NCBI GenBank assembly: GCA_035610365.1
Contig: CM069432.1
Coordinates: 236,124,104-236,188,103, forward strand
DNA from: Aquatica leii
Taxonomy: Eukaryota; Arthropoda; Insecta; Coleoptera; Lampyridae
Reading direction: 5' to 3'
DNA: 64,000 nt
Positions 38,269 through 47,574 of the stretch are shown piece by piece. The notes beneath the pieces are model-generated. The model ran no database searches, was not told the DNA's origin, and saw only the letters and a list, made by a program, of their open reading frames with translations. The position numbers were made by a program, and so were the translations under genes. Each line of letters opens with the position of its first letter. Position 1 is the stretch's first letter.

Positions 38269-39363
38269 CTAATAATTTTTCGTAATTTTAGAAATTAAAT
38301 TATTATAAATACTACTTAAATTGTTAGTGTCCGTATTAAAATTAATATTATTTTTGTATATGTTGATGAAGATCATTTCAGAGACTAATCTTTTCTTGTA
38401 ATTGTTTTCCACATCTAAAATAGTAGGGTTGTTAAAATCGAAATTATGTCCTGTGTCGATGTGATGTACAGATAACGCTGTTTCTCCTTTTTTAGTTTTA
38501 CAGTCATATTTATGGTTGTTAATACGATTTTTAACTGTTTGTTTCGTTTGACCAATGTAGCAACCTTGACAACCCATACATTCTAATTTATATACTACAT
38601 TGTGTTTATCAGTTATGTCAATTTTATCTTTCGTTCTGCTGTAAAACATGTTGTAAATAGTATTCGTGTTATACATTATTATTTTGATGTTATCTGTTTT
38701 TAAGATCGGAATTAATCTTTTTGTTAGGTTTGGGACATTTATGATTTTTGTGTACATAATATTATTAGTGTTAGAGTTAGCTTTAAGATTAGTCGTAGTT
38801 AGATTTACAGATGGTGCAGTATTAGTAGCTGTGTTAGTGTATGTTAATAACTTATTTACTATATTCTTAGGATAGTTATTATGTTTTAGTATCTGCTTTA
38901 AAATGCTAAAATTTTTTGCATAGAATTGTGGACTACTTAAAACTAACACTTTATTTTTCATAGCCTTGATGATATTAACCTTTTGATGATGTGGGTGTTT
39001 GGATAAATAATTGATAGTTCTGTTCGAGGCTACAGGTTTGGTGTACCAATCACTAACTAAAGTATTAGTAATACTGTCTTTACTAAGCCTAACATCTAAG
39101 AAAGGTAAAGAACCATTCTCTTCTATTTCATACATAAATTTTAGATGTGGATTATATTCATTAAACGTGTTAAGAGTGTATTGAATCTCTGCTTCAGGTA
39201 TACATGTAATAATATCATCAACGTAACAAAATAAAAATGACGGAGTAAATGTTAAATTGTTTTTTACATATTTAAGTAAGTCGTGCATAACCAGGTTAGC
39301 TAATATAGGCGACGCAGGGTTACCCATGGCAGTACCAAATGTTTGAGTATACATTACATACAT
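38269..39363 (-). CDS. Penelope RT (C-terminal half) with GIY-YIG endonuclease
   Basis: 364 codons without a stop. Residues 10-26 (GTAMGNPASPILANLVM) are RT motif B; 44-51 (LFCYVDDI) is motif C with catalytic YVDD at 47-50; NGSLPFLDV at 83-91 is motif D/E. A thumb and linker follow to about 250. Residues 256-345 form the Penelope GIY-YIG nuclease: VVYKLECMGCQGCYIGQT with its CxxC, the catalytic Arg in KNRINNH, a His pair in VHHIDTGH and the catalytic Glu in RLVSEMIF. RT motifs 1-A, with the first catalytic Asp, are missing, so the product cannot be an active RT. The ATG at 39363 lies on the junction with the inverted arm, so it is probably an internal codon. Full Penelope proteins are about twice this length. 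Confidence 0.93.
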   Translation of the reverse strand: MYVMYTQTFGTAMGNPASPILANLVMHDLLKYVKNNLTFTPSFLFCYVDDIITCIPEAEIQYTLNTFNEYNPHLKFMYEIEENGSLPFLDVRLSKDSITNTLVSDWYTKPVASNRTINYLSKHPHHQKVNIIKAMKNKVLVLSSPQFYAKNFSILKQILKHNNYPKNIVNKLLTYTNTATNTAPSVNLTTTNLKANSNTNNIMYTKIINVPNLTKRLIPILKTDNIKIIMYNTNTIYNMFYSRTKDKIDITDKHNVVYKLECMGCQGCYIGQTKQTVKNRINNHKYDCKTKKGETALSVHHIDTGHNFDFNNPTILDVENNYKKRLVSEMIFINIYKNNINFNTDTNNLSSIYNNLISKITKNY

Positions 39364-39560
39364 TATTGTTTTTTCTGGTTATTCTGTAATTTAGTTACTA
39401 CTAACTTATTAAATTAAATAGTTGTTTTGTACTTACGCTTAATAAATTGCAGTGGCCTGATGAAGTGCACATTTAGTGCACGAAACGTCGCCTCAAAGAA
39501 AAACTGAGCAGTTTTTTTTTTATGCCCCTCCTTGAAAGAAGATTTTAATAGTGTTACTTA
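39363..39560. repeat. Inverted copy of the Penelope 3' arm (198 bp)
   Basis: Reverse complement of 37818-38012 apart from three extra bases in one A/T run. It sits at the 5' end of the truncated coding region, a layout known for Penelope insertions. Confidence 0.92.
39452..39494 (+). ncRNA. Hammerhead ribozyme motif, inverted copy
   Basis: Same 43 bases as the sense copy, on the + strand: CTGATGA at 39457-39463, stem II 39465-39470 with 39476-39481, GAAA at 39482-39485, ACGU at 39485-39488, cleavage expected after C39489. It would be transcribed only by read-through of the + strand. Confidence 0.8.
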
Positions 39561-39570
39561 TAATTTCACC

Positions 39571-42054
39571 TAAATTAATTAAATACACGATGTATGTATT
39601 TACTCAACATGTTTTTGTTTCAAGTTTCTGATTTTATATACAATCGGTTATTATTATCAAACAACGGAAGTCCCAATGTGATTCTATTATGCGGCGTGTA
39701 CTGTATATAAAAAAGCAACAGCTTATCGGCATTGAATTAGATGTCCTATTGATTACAACAATCATCCCACGTCAATTATCGGTTAAAGCAAGTAGCCCAC
39801 CAAATTTGCAAAGTTATCTTATACAACTTGATTTTTAATTTGTATTATCTGCGTAAGAGTTCCAAAAACAAAAACTTAAAATAACAAGTAATGAGATTTC
39901 GTTTCATTCAGATTATAAAGAAAATATAAATTTGTGTTACATCCGACTGTCAACAAGGATGAGTTATTTTTTAAATATATATAGTAAGTACAAATAAGAG
40001 AAGAAAAAATTGCTATCTTATCGGAATAACTTGAATAAACAAAATATCTTGGAAACTGTTTTTGCACTCGATTTAATTTGAAGTAAAAGTAAAATGATAA
40101 AACGTTTTGCCCAAATATGGCGTCGGTAATCTCTGTTTCAAAAAGTTAATTATCATTTTAAGCAGTTTTATAATGTATCTTGCAATTATCGCTAATTGTA
40201 TCCGAAAAACAGTATGTAAGTGACGAAAAAATTCAAGCCGTTGTGGGTCAGTGAGAGAACGTTGTTTGCGGTAATAAGTTCAATTCAAGCTGATACTATT
40301 AATTGTTCATAAATGTTTCAGATAAAAATTTACAATTTAATCCAGAACCACAAGTTACAATCAATAGTTATCAGTTCTTGTTGAAGCACGGAAGTCCATG
40401 TCATGATGTTACCCAATGAATGCATTATACCATAATAAAAATAATTCAGAAAAAACGTAGATTTGAAAGAAAACTAATGGTGTGAACTACTTTTTTCTAA
40501 ATGCCCAAAGACATTGTGTTTCAACCTTTTGATTATTCCTATATGCAACGCAAACTATTGTTAATTTATGTCAAACGTGTTTCTTATATTTTCATATTTG
40601 TTGTGTTATTTACACAAAAATGCTTTTAAAGTAACTATCTGAAACCAGTTTTACAAAAATTAAATACAACGATACATCATCTTACGTTCGTGGAAAAAAT
40701 CGACAATAACATTCCATAATTTTACGTTAGTTTGATTTTTGTTTGTATTTGCTTAAGTTACTTTAGCACGCTTTAATATGGTAAACACTGAACAGAAAAG
40801 GATCGTAAACGTTTTCGTCGAAATATGACCGATAAGACGTTTATGGTTCGCATTTGTTTTTGTTCTACTTTGTTTTATAAAAATTTTTGAAAATAAATTA
40901 TTAAACGTACAATTTGAATTTTATTTCCTTTCCGTGTTTACAGTTATAACAAAATAGGTTTATTGTAGTTCGTAAGTAAAACTAATAAAAGATAAATTTT
41001 ACCGTGATAGAAATATCTTTTTGATATTCGAGGAAAGTGAATAAAAACCCAAAAACTACATATCTATTCAGCTTTGAGAAATCAACTAACTAGTAGCCCT
41101 ATAGTAATAAACTCACTGTATTTCGCGTTAGTTTTGATTTTGATGAATAGGATAACACAAATCCGACATTGGTATTTTTTTATAAGAAACAAGTACAGAC
41201 CTTAGCCGAAGGCTATGCAATAGTATTATGTGTAATTCTGTATTTTAATTATCTCCTTGTTAGCAAACAAGGTATTATTCATTTATATTTACATAGAGTA
41301 GATCCGCGTACGAACTGTTACATATGTTACTAATCAGTATGTAGTACTATATAATTAATAGTGTTAGTTCCACCTAGCTTACTTTTCCAACACTTATGGT
41401 GAGAAGGCACAATAGTAACTAAAACATTTCAGTATATCAAATGCTTTTAAATAATATGCAGTGGGCGTTCTAAATGTTATATAGTGGTTCAATTTCAAAT
41501 GTGCAATCGCTATAAAATGCGCAAATCGATTATATTATCAAACTTAACTAATAAATAGATGGATTTATCAACAGCAGTTTTAAATCATTGTCTAAAAAAA
41601 TAAATCACGAAAAAATGCACTTACACCGACCATAAGAAATATAGTAAACTCCTTTGAATTAACGTATTATTGGACAATTACGTGTGTAGGACGTAAACTC
41701 TGCAATTTGAATTGCAGGTACAGCTAAGTCAAAAGCCGAGAACTAAAGGTTAAAGCATGCACAAACACGGTTAAATTATTTTGTATTCGAAATTTTTGCA
41801 TATATGGCGACACAATTGAGTTATTTAATTTTCTGCGTTGATTGAAGTTAAAAGCTCTGCCTCATATAAAACTTGAAACATACTTTCTTAGGGAATAGAT
41901 GCAAAGCGCGACATGTCTAAATGAAAACAATTGGAGAAAAACACGAAAAAAAACGAAAAAGGTATAGAAATATATGTTTTACCCAATTTATTTACATGTA
42001 ATTATAAAATTGTAATTGAAAACAAATAATTAAACACAAAGGGAACTTTAAAAG
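39571..42054. other. AT-rich non-coding stretch
   Basis: About 2.5 kb. The one recognisable item is a 23-bp block at 41895-41917 that recurs inverted at 49345-49367. Otherwise only chance frames. Confidence 0.45.
41895..41917. repeat. 23-bp dispersed repeat, inverted copy
   Basis: Exact reverse complement of 49345-49367; the core is GATGCAAAGCGCGACATGTC. Loosely similar flanks (GTTTTC on the far side) suggest a decayed larger repeat. Confidence 0.7.
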
Positions 42055-42372
42055 TCGAAGCTTTGTTTAGCTGTATCAGCATATTGACTTTCTTGTTCTT
42101 CTTTTGGAGCTTTTGAAAGGCTTATGATCATTATTTTGAAATAAAGTTGTAAAATAGCACAATGATCTATCTTTCCTCCAGTCAGAACCATAATGTGACG
42201 GTAGTAAATTAGAAATACTTTTTATTTTATATGTTTTTAAAAAACGGCCAGTTCCAATTCTTTAGGCATCATTTAGCTTTAAATGTTTTCCTTCTTTACA
42301 ATTCCCTTTACCTGCTTCAACGTCACTACGATAAAATGATTCATCCCAAACTAAAATTAAATGATCAAACGA
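42055..42372 (-). pseudogene. C-terminal segment of unnamed DDE-like gene relic
   Basis: On the reverse strand one frame is nearly open across this stretch: DHLILVWDESFYRSDVEAGK, then LKTYKIKSISNLLPSHYGSD, WRKDRSLCYFTTLFQNND and a Lys/Arg-rich end. There is one internal stop and a final stop. It lies directly beyond the 3' end of the DIRS-like element and seems to continue the frame that ends at 46191 on the other side. The pattern (LL.xHYGxxW..xxxLxYF) fits the C-terminus of the same insect multicopy family as I remember it. That continuity is inference. Confidence 0.45.
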
Positions 42373-42391
42373 ACTTACCTAAGTGAAGTTC

Positions 42392-42541
42392 GATCTTAAT
42401 TATATGTAGCGCCACTTCGAAAAGATCACCCTGTAGTAAGTTATCTCTTGTGCTGTAATCACGTGTTTGAGAGAGGAAAAAAAAACTGCACCCGACGTGT
42501 GTGCATAAGTATACCTTCATTTATTTAGAGTAATGATTGTC
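42392..42541. repeat. DIRS 3' inverted terminal repeat
   Basis: Pairs in inverted orientation with the 5' repeat at 46040-46190. They share GCGCCACTTC, GATCACCCTGTAGTAAG, TATCTCTTGTGCTG, ATCACGTGTTTGAGAGAGGA, TGCACCCGACGTGTG and GCATAAGTATACC. Confidence 0.88.
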
Positions 42542-42591
42542 GGATAACGGGGATAATTAGTAATAAGATTATCTGGGGATTGGGAGGGAGT

Positions 42592-42651
42592 GATCTTTTC
42601 AAAGTGGCGCTACATATAATTAAGATTGAACTTCACATAAGGCAAGTAATG
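42592..42651. repeat. DIRS internal complementary region
   Basis: Inverted match to the outer end of the 3' repeat (42385-42432): GTGATCTTTTC, AAGTGGCGCTACATATAATT, AAGATTGAACTTCAC. In DIRS elements such a region next to the 3' repeat is complementary to the outer edges of both terminal repeats and is thought to template the circular DNA intermediate. Confidence 0.78.
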
Positions 42652-43371
42652 TAATTATTTTTTTTGTGTCTCTAATGTAAGATTTTCATTAATGTCTAGT
42701 GAAGATATATAATTCAAAACCACTTGGGGATCCCAAGTTACATCATATTTCGAACGATTAGGTTTTAACTTGTATATGCCACGAAAGAATCTTTTTATGT
42801 CCGAGTTCTGCCCTAATTGTGGTCCTAACGCCAATGATAGTGCGGAACGGATGCTGTTTAAAGAGTTATAAGATAAGTTGTTGTGAGTTAGGAACTGTAA
42901 AATTAGTTTTTTGTCGTTTTATAAGGATCTGCACTAGAACTTTTACAGAAAAGACACCAATCTCTGAGAGCACTTTCATACTGATTCCAAGTGGAATCAA
43001 TAATAGATGATAAAAATATGTTAGTAGAATCTTGTGGTATGTTGTTCCTAATTAAGGCCTTGTAGATAAAAGTCCTGCCATTAACGAAAGGTTCTTCCAC
43101 AATACGTGTGGTTTCCTGGAAGGAGAAAATAGAAGCTGTATATTTGGGTCAAATTTATTGGCTTATTCACCAATAAACTTTGGTGGATAGGATACCAAGC
43201 TTGTGTGGGCCAGAAAGGTACTACTACAATGCCCTTTCCTTTATCAGTAACCAACTTTTGTAGAACTTTTAATATGATTGAGAAGGGTGGAAACGCGTAC
43301 AAAAATATTTTCCTAACCAATAGTAAAAGCATCTGTCTTGTAAGCATCTGGATTTGGTGTCCAGGATACAA
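42652..43371 (-). pseudogene. DIRS connecting region and truncated tyrosine recombinase
   Basis: 43371-43100 encodes the segment after RNase H: LYAFPPFSIILKVLQKLVTD, KGKGIVVVPFWPTQAWYP. From 43100 the N-terminal, core-binding part of a DIRS recombinase is readable: FIYKALIRNNIPQDSTNIFL, SSIIDSTWNQYESALRDWCL, FLTHNNLSYNSLNSIRSALS and SDIKRFFRGIYKLKPNRSKY, then VTWDPQVVLNYISSLDIN. It stops at LLALC, just before the first catalytic Arg (GHRxQT in relatives), and runs straight into the internal complementary region. The R-H-R-Y residues are therefore missing. Frameshifts near 42900. Confidence 0.82.
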
Positions 43372-43810
43372 ATAAATCGCATTTCTTATTTAACCTAAAT
43401 GTGAAGAGGTCTATGAATGGTGTTCCAAAAGTATTAAGTATCTCCTTAAAAACAAAGTCCGCTAGTTGAAATTCTGTATCTGGGCTATTTAATCTTGATT
43501 CATGGTCTGCCTGGAGATTATCTTTTAAAGAGGTATATGAAGCAAAAATCCAAATGTTTCTAGATTTACACCACTGCCAAATCTGGTTTGATTTAATTGG
43601 ATTATTTGATGTTAATATATTTGACTTCCACCACACGAAATCACAATTACGATCGTTGGTCAGTACCAATTCTTTGTTATAGTTAAGGTTATTAGATTTT
43701 AAAGCTAAAAATTTTTGCTTTTCAATTTTTTTTATGTACACCCAACTATATTTAATAGCAGGACAGACTGATACCAATAGTCCTAAAAACTTTGCAAAAT
43801 CGAAAATCAT
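43313..43810 (-). pseudogene. DIRS RNase H region, partial
   Basis: 165-codon open frame. It opens with FAKFLGLLVSVCPAIKYSWV (end of the RT module, after a frameshift near 43850). Then it jumps to QIWQWCKSRNIWIFASYTSL, KDNLQADHESR (last RNase H block with Asp), FGTPFIDLFTFRLNKKCDLF and SWTPNPDAYKTDAF. The first half of the RNase H, with the TDAS and E/D catalytic blocks, is replaced by about 20 unrelated residues, so an internal deletion is likely. Overlaps the next frame by 59 bp. Confidence 0.82.
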
Positions 43811-43848
43811 ACATTTTTTAAGAGTACTGAACTTTTCTAATAGTTTTC

Positions 43849-44654
43849 TTAATTTAAGTTTTTTTCCCCAGGCAGCTTTAAACGCATATCAGAGGAGTTC
43901 AAAATAAACCCTAAATATTTACATACATTTTTGGGCTCCGTGTTGCTTTTTTTCCAATTAATTATAAATCCTAGTCGAGTTAACAAGGATATAGTTGCCT
44001 TTAAGTTATCCATGCAGTGTATGTAACTGTTTCCAAACAACAAAAAATCGTCTAGATAAATAACTGAAATGAAACCACTTTTTCTTAAATACATAATGAC
44101 CGGTTTCATTAATTTAGTAAACACATAAGGAGCTGTACAAAGGCCGAATGGTAAACAAGTAAATTGATAGATAGTATTGTCAATTGTAAAACGTAAGTAT
44201 TTTCTACTGCAATCATTGACAGATACAAGATAATATGCGTCTTGTAAATCTACTGTGGACATGTAGCAATTTTGAGTCATTAGTCCAGTAGCGGTTCTAA
44301 TGTCCTCAAGTTTAAAGTGTTCTTTGATAATGAAATGATTTAATTGCTTTAAATTTAATATGAATCTACTTGATCCGTCAGGTTTTGGAGGTGAAAAAAC
44401 ATTAGAAATAAATTGGTTATTGACGTTTTGGCCTTTCTCAATAATCCCTTTCAGCAACAGTTCGTTAATGTGTTTTAGAATTTTAATTTATTCAAAAACA
44501 GACCATTTTGGTGAGACTGGAGTAGACAATTGTTGTACCGTAATCTTAAAGGGTATTTTGTATCCTTCAATCCAATTTAATATTGATTGATCAGAAGTTA
44601 TTTGTGACCATTCATGTATAAAGAGAACAAGCCTACCAGAAATATATCTTACAT
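43849..44654 (-). pseudogene. DIRS-type reverse transcriptase
   Basis: From about 44650: SGRLVLFIHEWSQITSDQSI and WIEGYKIPFKITVQQLSTPV, a stop near 44488, then a 202-codon open frame (44457-43849). RT blocks: FSPPKPDGSSRFILNLKQLN, MSTVDLQDAYYLVSVNDCSR with the first catalytic Asp, FTCLPFGLCTAPYVFTKLMK, and SVIYLDDFLLFGN with the YLDD box, followed by LGFIINWKKSN and KYLGFILNS. The active-site residues are all present; only the upstream stop and the break at 43849 disable it. The wording (TAPYVFTKLMKPV, YLDDF) is diagnostic of DIRS/Ngaro RTs. Confidence 0.92.
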
Positions 44655-45506
44655 TTAAAACTTCCTCCGAAATGATGTTCGTTGTGCCTTCAGCCGGGAT
44701 GTATTGTGTTGTCTGTTTCGGTAAAAGGTGTCTTGACTTTTCCGAGGCTGGTGGTATTGTCCACCCCGTCGAAGTGCTTGGAACTGCTGACGTGGTGGAC
44801 GGATGAAGTTTAAAGACGTCGGTTTTTGATTAGATTTCACTGGAGACAAAAAGCTTTTGCTAAGTTTTTCCATCTCCCGAGTATTTTTAATTTCATCACT
44901 TAAGTTATCTCTAAAAAGATGGTTGGTGATTGAGGTCTTGTCTAATGCTTTTGTAACGTTAGCATGCAGATTTGGTTTTATTCTTCTGATTAAACTTTCT
45001 GAATGATGTAAATCGGTAAGCAACTTGCAAGCATCTGAAAGTGGTTCAAGAAAATCTAATTTCGACTGATTATCAAGATCCGTAAGCACCTTAGTTAAAA
45101 CCCTGCCAATAGCAGAGAGTCCAGCACCAATTTGCTGTTGTACCGCAGCCAACCTGGCATCTCTTTCCAGATGAAATTTTTGTATGCACGCCTTTGCTTC
45201 CGGGTTGAGCAAAGGTGGATCTAGGCAACAATTAGAATGCGAAGGATACTTTAAAAGTAATTCTTGCTTTAGTTGTGGATCCAGACCATTTTTTATAGTG
45301 GTTAGCCAAGACTCTGCCGCATTATGTTGTATCGGTGGTTTGACATTTGGCACTTTTATTATATTATCCGTAATAATTTTACGAATGTGTTCTGGTAAAG
45401 GAACTTGAACTGACTCTAATGGGCCTGTCAGGTCTTCTGACGCATCCAGAATGGTATCTACGTTATCATGAGGGACTTGATTATCAGAAATACCTGAACA
45501 TAACAA
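44655..45506 (-). CDS. DIRS gag-like protein
   Basis: 283 codons, uninterrupted, ending just before the RT module. Recognisable stretches are SVQVPLPEHIRKIITDNIIK, AESWLTTIKNGLDPQLKQEL, LNPEAKACIQKFHLERDARL and an Arg/Gln-rich basic tail (RPPRQQFQALRRGGQYHQP), typical of DIRS ORF1 proteins. The first Met at 45506 may be internal. Directly upstream the reverse strand reads TTTTTTGTTATGTTCAG, a good 3' splice site, and an RS-rich exon could lie at 45800-46030. Function in retroelements of this type: nucleic-acid binding and particle assembly. Confidence 0.82.
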   Translation of the reverse strand: MLCSGISDNQVPHDNVDTILDASEDLTGPLESVQVPLPEHIRKIITDNIIKVPNVKPPIQHNAAESWLTTIKNGLDPQLKQELLLKYPSHSNCCLDPPLLNPEAKACIQKFHLERDARLAAVQQQIGAGLSAIGRVLTKVLTDLDNQSKLDFLEPLSDACKLLTDLHHSESLIRRIKPNLHANVTKALDKTSITNHLFRDNLSDEIKNTREMEKLSKSFLSPVKSNQKPTSLNFIRPPRQQFQALRRGGQYHQPRKSQDTFYRNRQHNTSRLKAQRTSFRRKF

Positions 45507-45519
45507 AAAACGAATTAAG

Positions 45520-45830
45520 ATTATTTTTAGTTAGTAGGCGAAAGAAAATGGAATAAAAATTAATTAAGAAGAATGCCCTCTAGACACAACAAAACAGTTT
45601 AATTTCTTATTACTTGATAGTTGATACCTAGAAGGTAATTTGTCATTGCAAATCAAAATTACTTATTATTACTAATCTTCCAGACAAAGCAAATATGTGC
45701 TCTCCTGGCATGAGTCATGATTTAAAGGTCCGTGCCTACCAGGTAAAGCATTATGTGCCCTCCGGGGACGAATTAAGTTACTTATAAAACATAATGCCTT
45801 CCAGGCAAAGGATAATATACCGTCCGCGAT
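45520..45830 (-). repeat. Degenerate GGAAGGCA repeats in DIRS leader
   Basis: On the reverse strand the stretch holds about seven variants of a short unit, such as CCTGGAAGGCATTATG, CCCGGAGGGCACATAATG, CCTGGTAGGCACG, CCAGGAGAGCACATATT and GTCTAGAGGGCATTC, at irregular 25-70-bp spacing. It lies between the RS-rich segment and the gag frame. Confidence 0.6.
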
Positions 45831-46039
45831 GAAGAACGTGACGAACGTGAACGTTCGCTACTGCGTTCTTTGTGACAGCTGCGCCTGCGCCTTGCTTTTC
45901 TTTAGCTTTTTCTTTAGTTATTTTATTTTATATTTCAAGTTTCCCTTTTCGGAAGTTGACGAATCGGAAACTGAGGTTCCTAAATTAATTTCTGATGATA
46001 GTAATTCTAAAAAAAAGAAAGTAACGACACAAACACAAT

Positions 46040-46190
46040 CGTGATTTACAACACGAAAAACAACAATGAGGGTATACTTATGCGCACACGTCGGGTGCAC
46101 TTTTTTTTCCTCTCTCAAACACGTGATTCCAGCACAAGAGATAGCTTACTACAGGGTGATCTGAAAGAAGTGGCGCCTAATATAATTCCA
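46040..46190. repeat. DIRS 5' inverted terminal repeat
   Basis: Inverted partner of 42392-42541; about 125 bp align well. Its outer end (ATTATATTAG then GCGCCACTTC on the reverse strand) differs slightly from the 3' repeat (ATTATATGTA then GCGCCACTTC). Confidence 0.88.
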
Positions 46191-46470
46191 CTGGGATTAA
46201 CTTTCGTCAATATGAACCTTTTCGTAGGTTGAAATTTGAAATGTCAAGAAGCTGGCGGTTTTATTATATTATCTGTTTCAGTTCGCCAATCGCGTATCTT
46301 ATAATCTTTTCCAATTCTTAAAACTGTCGCATATTCTTTTATAATATTTATATAACCATGAGGATTTATCACCGCTGAAGTTTTTCTTCTCTATCTGGAG
46401 GAATGTAGGAGTACCCTACTACAGGAAAAATTGTCACCAACTGGGTTAAATGTTTTGGAGCATTACATTA
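46191..46470 (-). pseudogene. Middle segment of unnamed DDE-like gene relic
   Basis: Reverse-strand frames read HLTQLVTIFPVVGYSYIPPD, then after a shift NPHGYINIIKEYATVLRIGK, DYKIRDWRTETDNIIKPPAS, a stop, and HFKFQPTKRFILTKVNPSGI. The last reaches the 5' terminus of the DIRS-like element. PVVGxSxxPPD looks like the second catalytic block (GHSxxxxDxxxxxIE) of the family whose N-terminal and first catalytic parts lie at 47575-48721. So I read this as one gene split by a 1.1-kb stretch and by the DIRS insertion. Confidence 0.6.
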
Positions 46471-47574
46471 TTATTGACATCCGAGTGTCATTTTAATGAA
46501 AATATTTTGATACAAAATTATTGGTACGATTTTCATAGCTAATGGATAGCTTGGTGGTTTGTATACGCTGCTATCGTTGTCAATGCATCATTCTGTTATA
46601 AATTCAACGCAAAAATTTAAACGCTCAAAGCATCAATTTAGTTCATACAAAATTCATGAAAGCGTTATACATACTTTTCATATTGGTCATTTTGCAAACG
46701 TTGCATAATATTTTTCTCGGCAATTATTAATCTGAAGATGGCAATTTATTTACTACTAGGACAGGAATCGAATATGTGTAGTTATCCATTTAATCTATTG
46801 TGTATTTTACGCAAAAGACAATTTGTAAAAAGAGATAAATTATTTTAGACATAATAATTAAATAATAATTCAACGTCGTGGAATAATAATAATTATTAAA
46901 GGTAAATAGATATAATTTTAGACATAAAGTTTCACCAAAGAACATATTAATAATTTTTTACCGCGAATAGTATATATAAAAAAAAATATTAAGATATAAT
47001 TTCATTTTATTTTGGCGGTATTATAAACTAATCAGCACAATTTGCCGCATCCTCCTACGCACTGAAGCCTTACGAAGAATGTCCGTTTTTGTCTGATGAA
47101 GTAGAACGTGGTATAATATAATATGTATATTAAATGCTTGTCAAAACGATGTCTACTACCATATAAAAGTTGAAAATATTGTATTCCAATATGTAATTTG
47201 TAATTACAGCGTTTTTTTTTTTTAAGTTGAGATCTTTACTAAGCATAGTAAAGTTAAAAAATATAATCATTATTTATACTGTGCATATTTGTATTAATCA
47301 CCATGGGAGCATATAATTTAATTAATACAAATTTGATAACAGAATGATGGAATAATCATGTTATGTGATATGATTTTGGCATCACAGTGACATTTAGCTT
47401 TCTTATAGATGTTATCATTTTGATGTCTCGAAAATGATAGTCACAGTTTATAGATACCGATTTCATGCGGAATTTTCGACATAAATTTTGTATGAAAAAA
47501 GTAGCCAAAACGATGTCTAATTGATACCTGAGAAATGGTGTTAAAAATATATCTTATTACGAGAATTTTGTTAT
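46471..47574. other. Non-coding stretch inside the split relic
   Basis: About 1.1 kb separating two parts of the DDE-like relic; either an insertion or an intron. CAAAACGATGTCTA occurs at 47146-47159, and AAAACGATGTCTA again near 47507-47519. No clear ends or coding content. Confidence 0.4.

Larger units (their letters stand above)
37784..39557 (-). mobile_element. Penelope-like retroelement, 5'-truncated, with inverted arms
   Basis: A 1.77-kb insertion flanked by a perfect 12-bp direct repeat TTATAATTTCAC (37772-37783 and 39558-39569). Inside, 37818-38012 and 39363-39560 are inverted copies that differ only in the length of one A run (7 against 10). Between them one reverse-strand frame encodes the second half of a Penelope RT plus a GIY-YIG endonuclease. 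The element is cut inside the RT exactly where the inverted copy of its own 3' end begins. Identical arms, an open frame and an intact target duplication indicate a recent event. Each arm carries a hammerhead ribozyme motif. Confidence 0.92.
42385..46190 (-). mobile_element. DIRS-like tyrosine-recombinase retroelement, internally deleted
   Basis: A 3.8-kb element read on the reverse strand. Order: 5' inverted terminal repeat (46040-46190), RS-rich leader, gag-like ORF, RT, RNase H, connecting region, start of the tyrosine recombinase, internal complementary region (42592-42651), 3' inverted terminal repeat (42392-42541). Inverted rather than direct repeats, an internal complementary region, the DIRS-type RT and no obvious target duplication all fit the DIRS order. 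The recombinase is cut before its catalytic residues and the RNase H has lost its first half. No methyltransferase is seen. The copy is non-autonomous and has landed in another reading frame. Confidence 0.88.

Noticed and set aside
42392..42651. Separate 260-bp MITE with 50-bp inverted ends
   Set aside because: The inverted pair is better explained as the DIRS 3' terminal repeat and its internal complementary region.
45829..46232. Forward-strand frames as host exons
   Set aside because: They are the complement of the DIRS leader and 5' terminal repeat.
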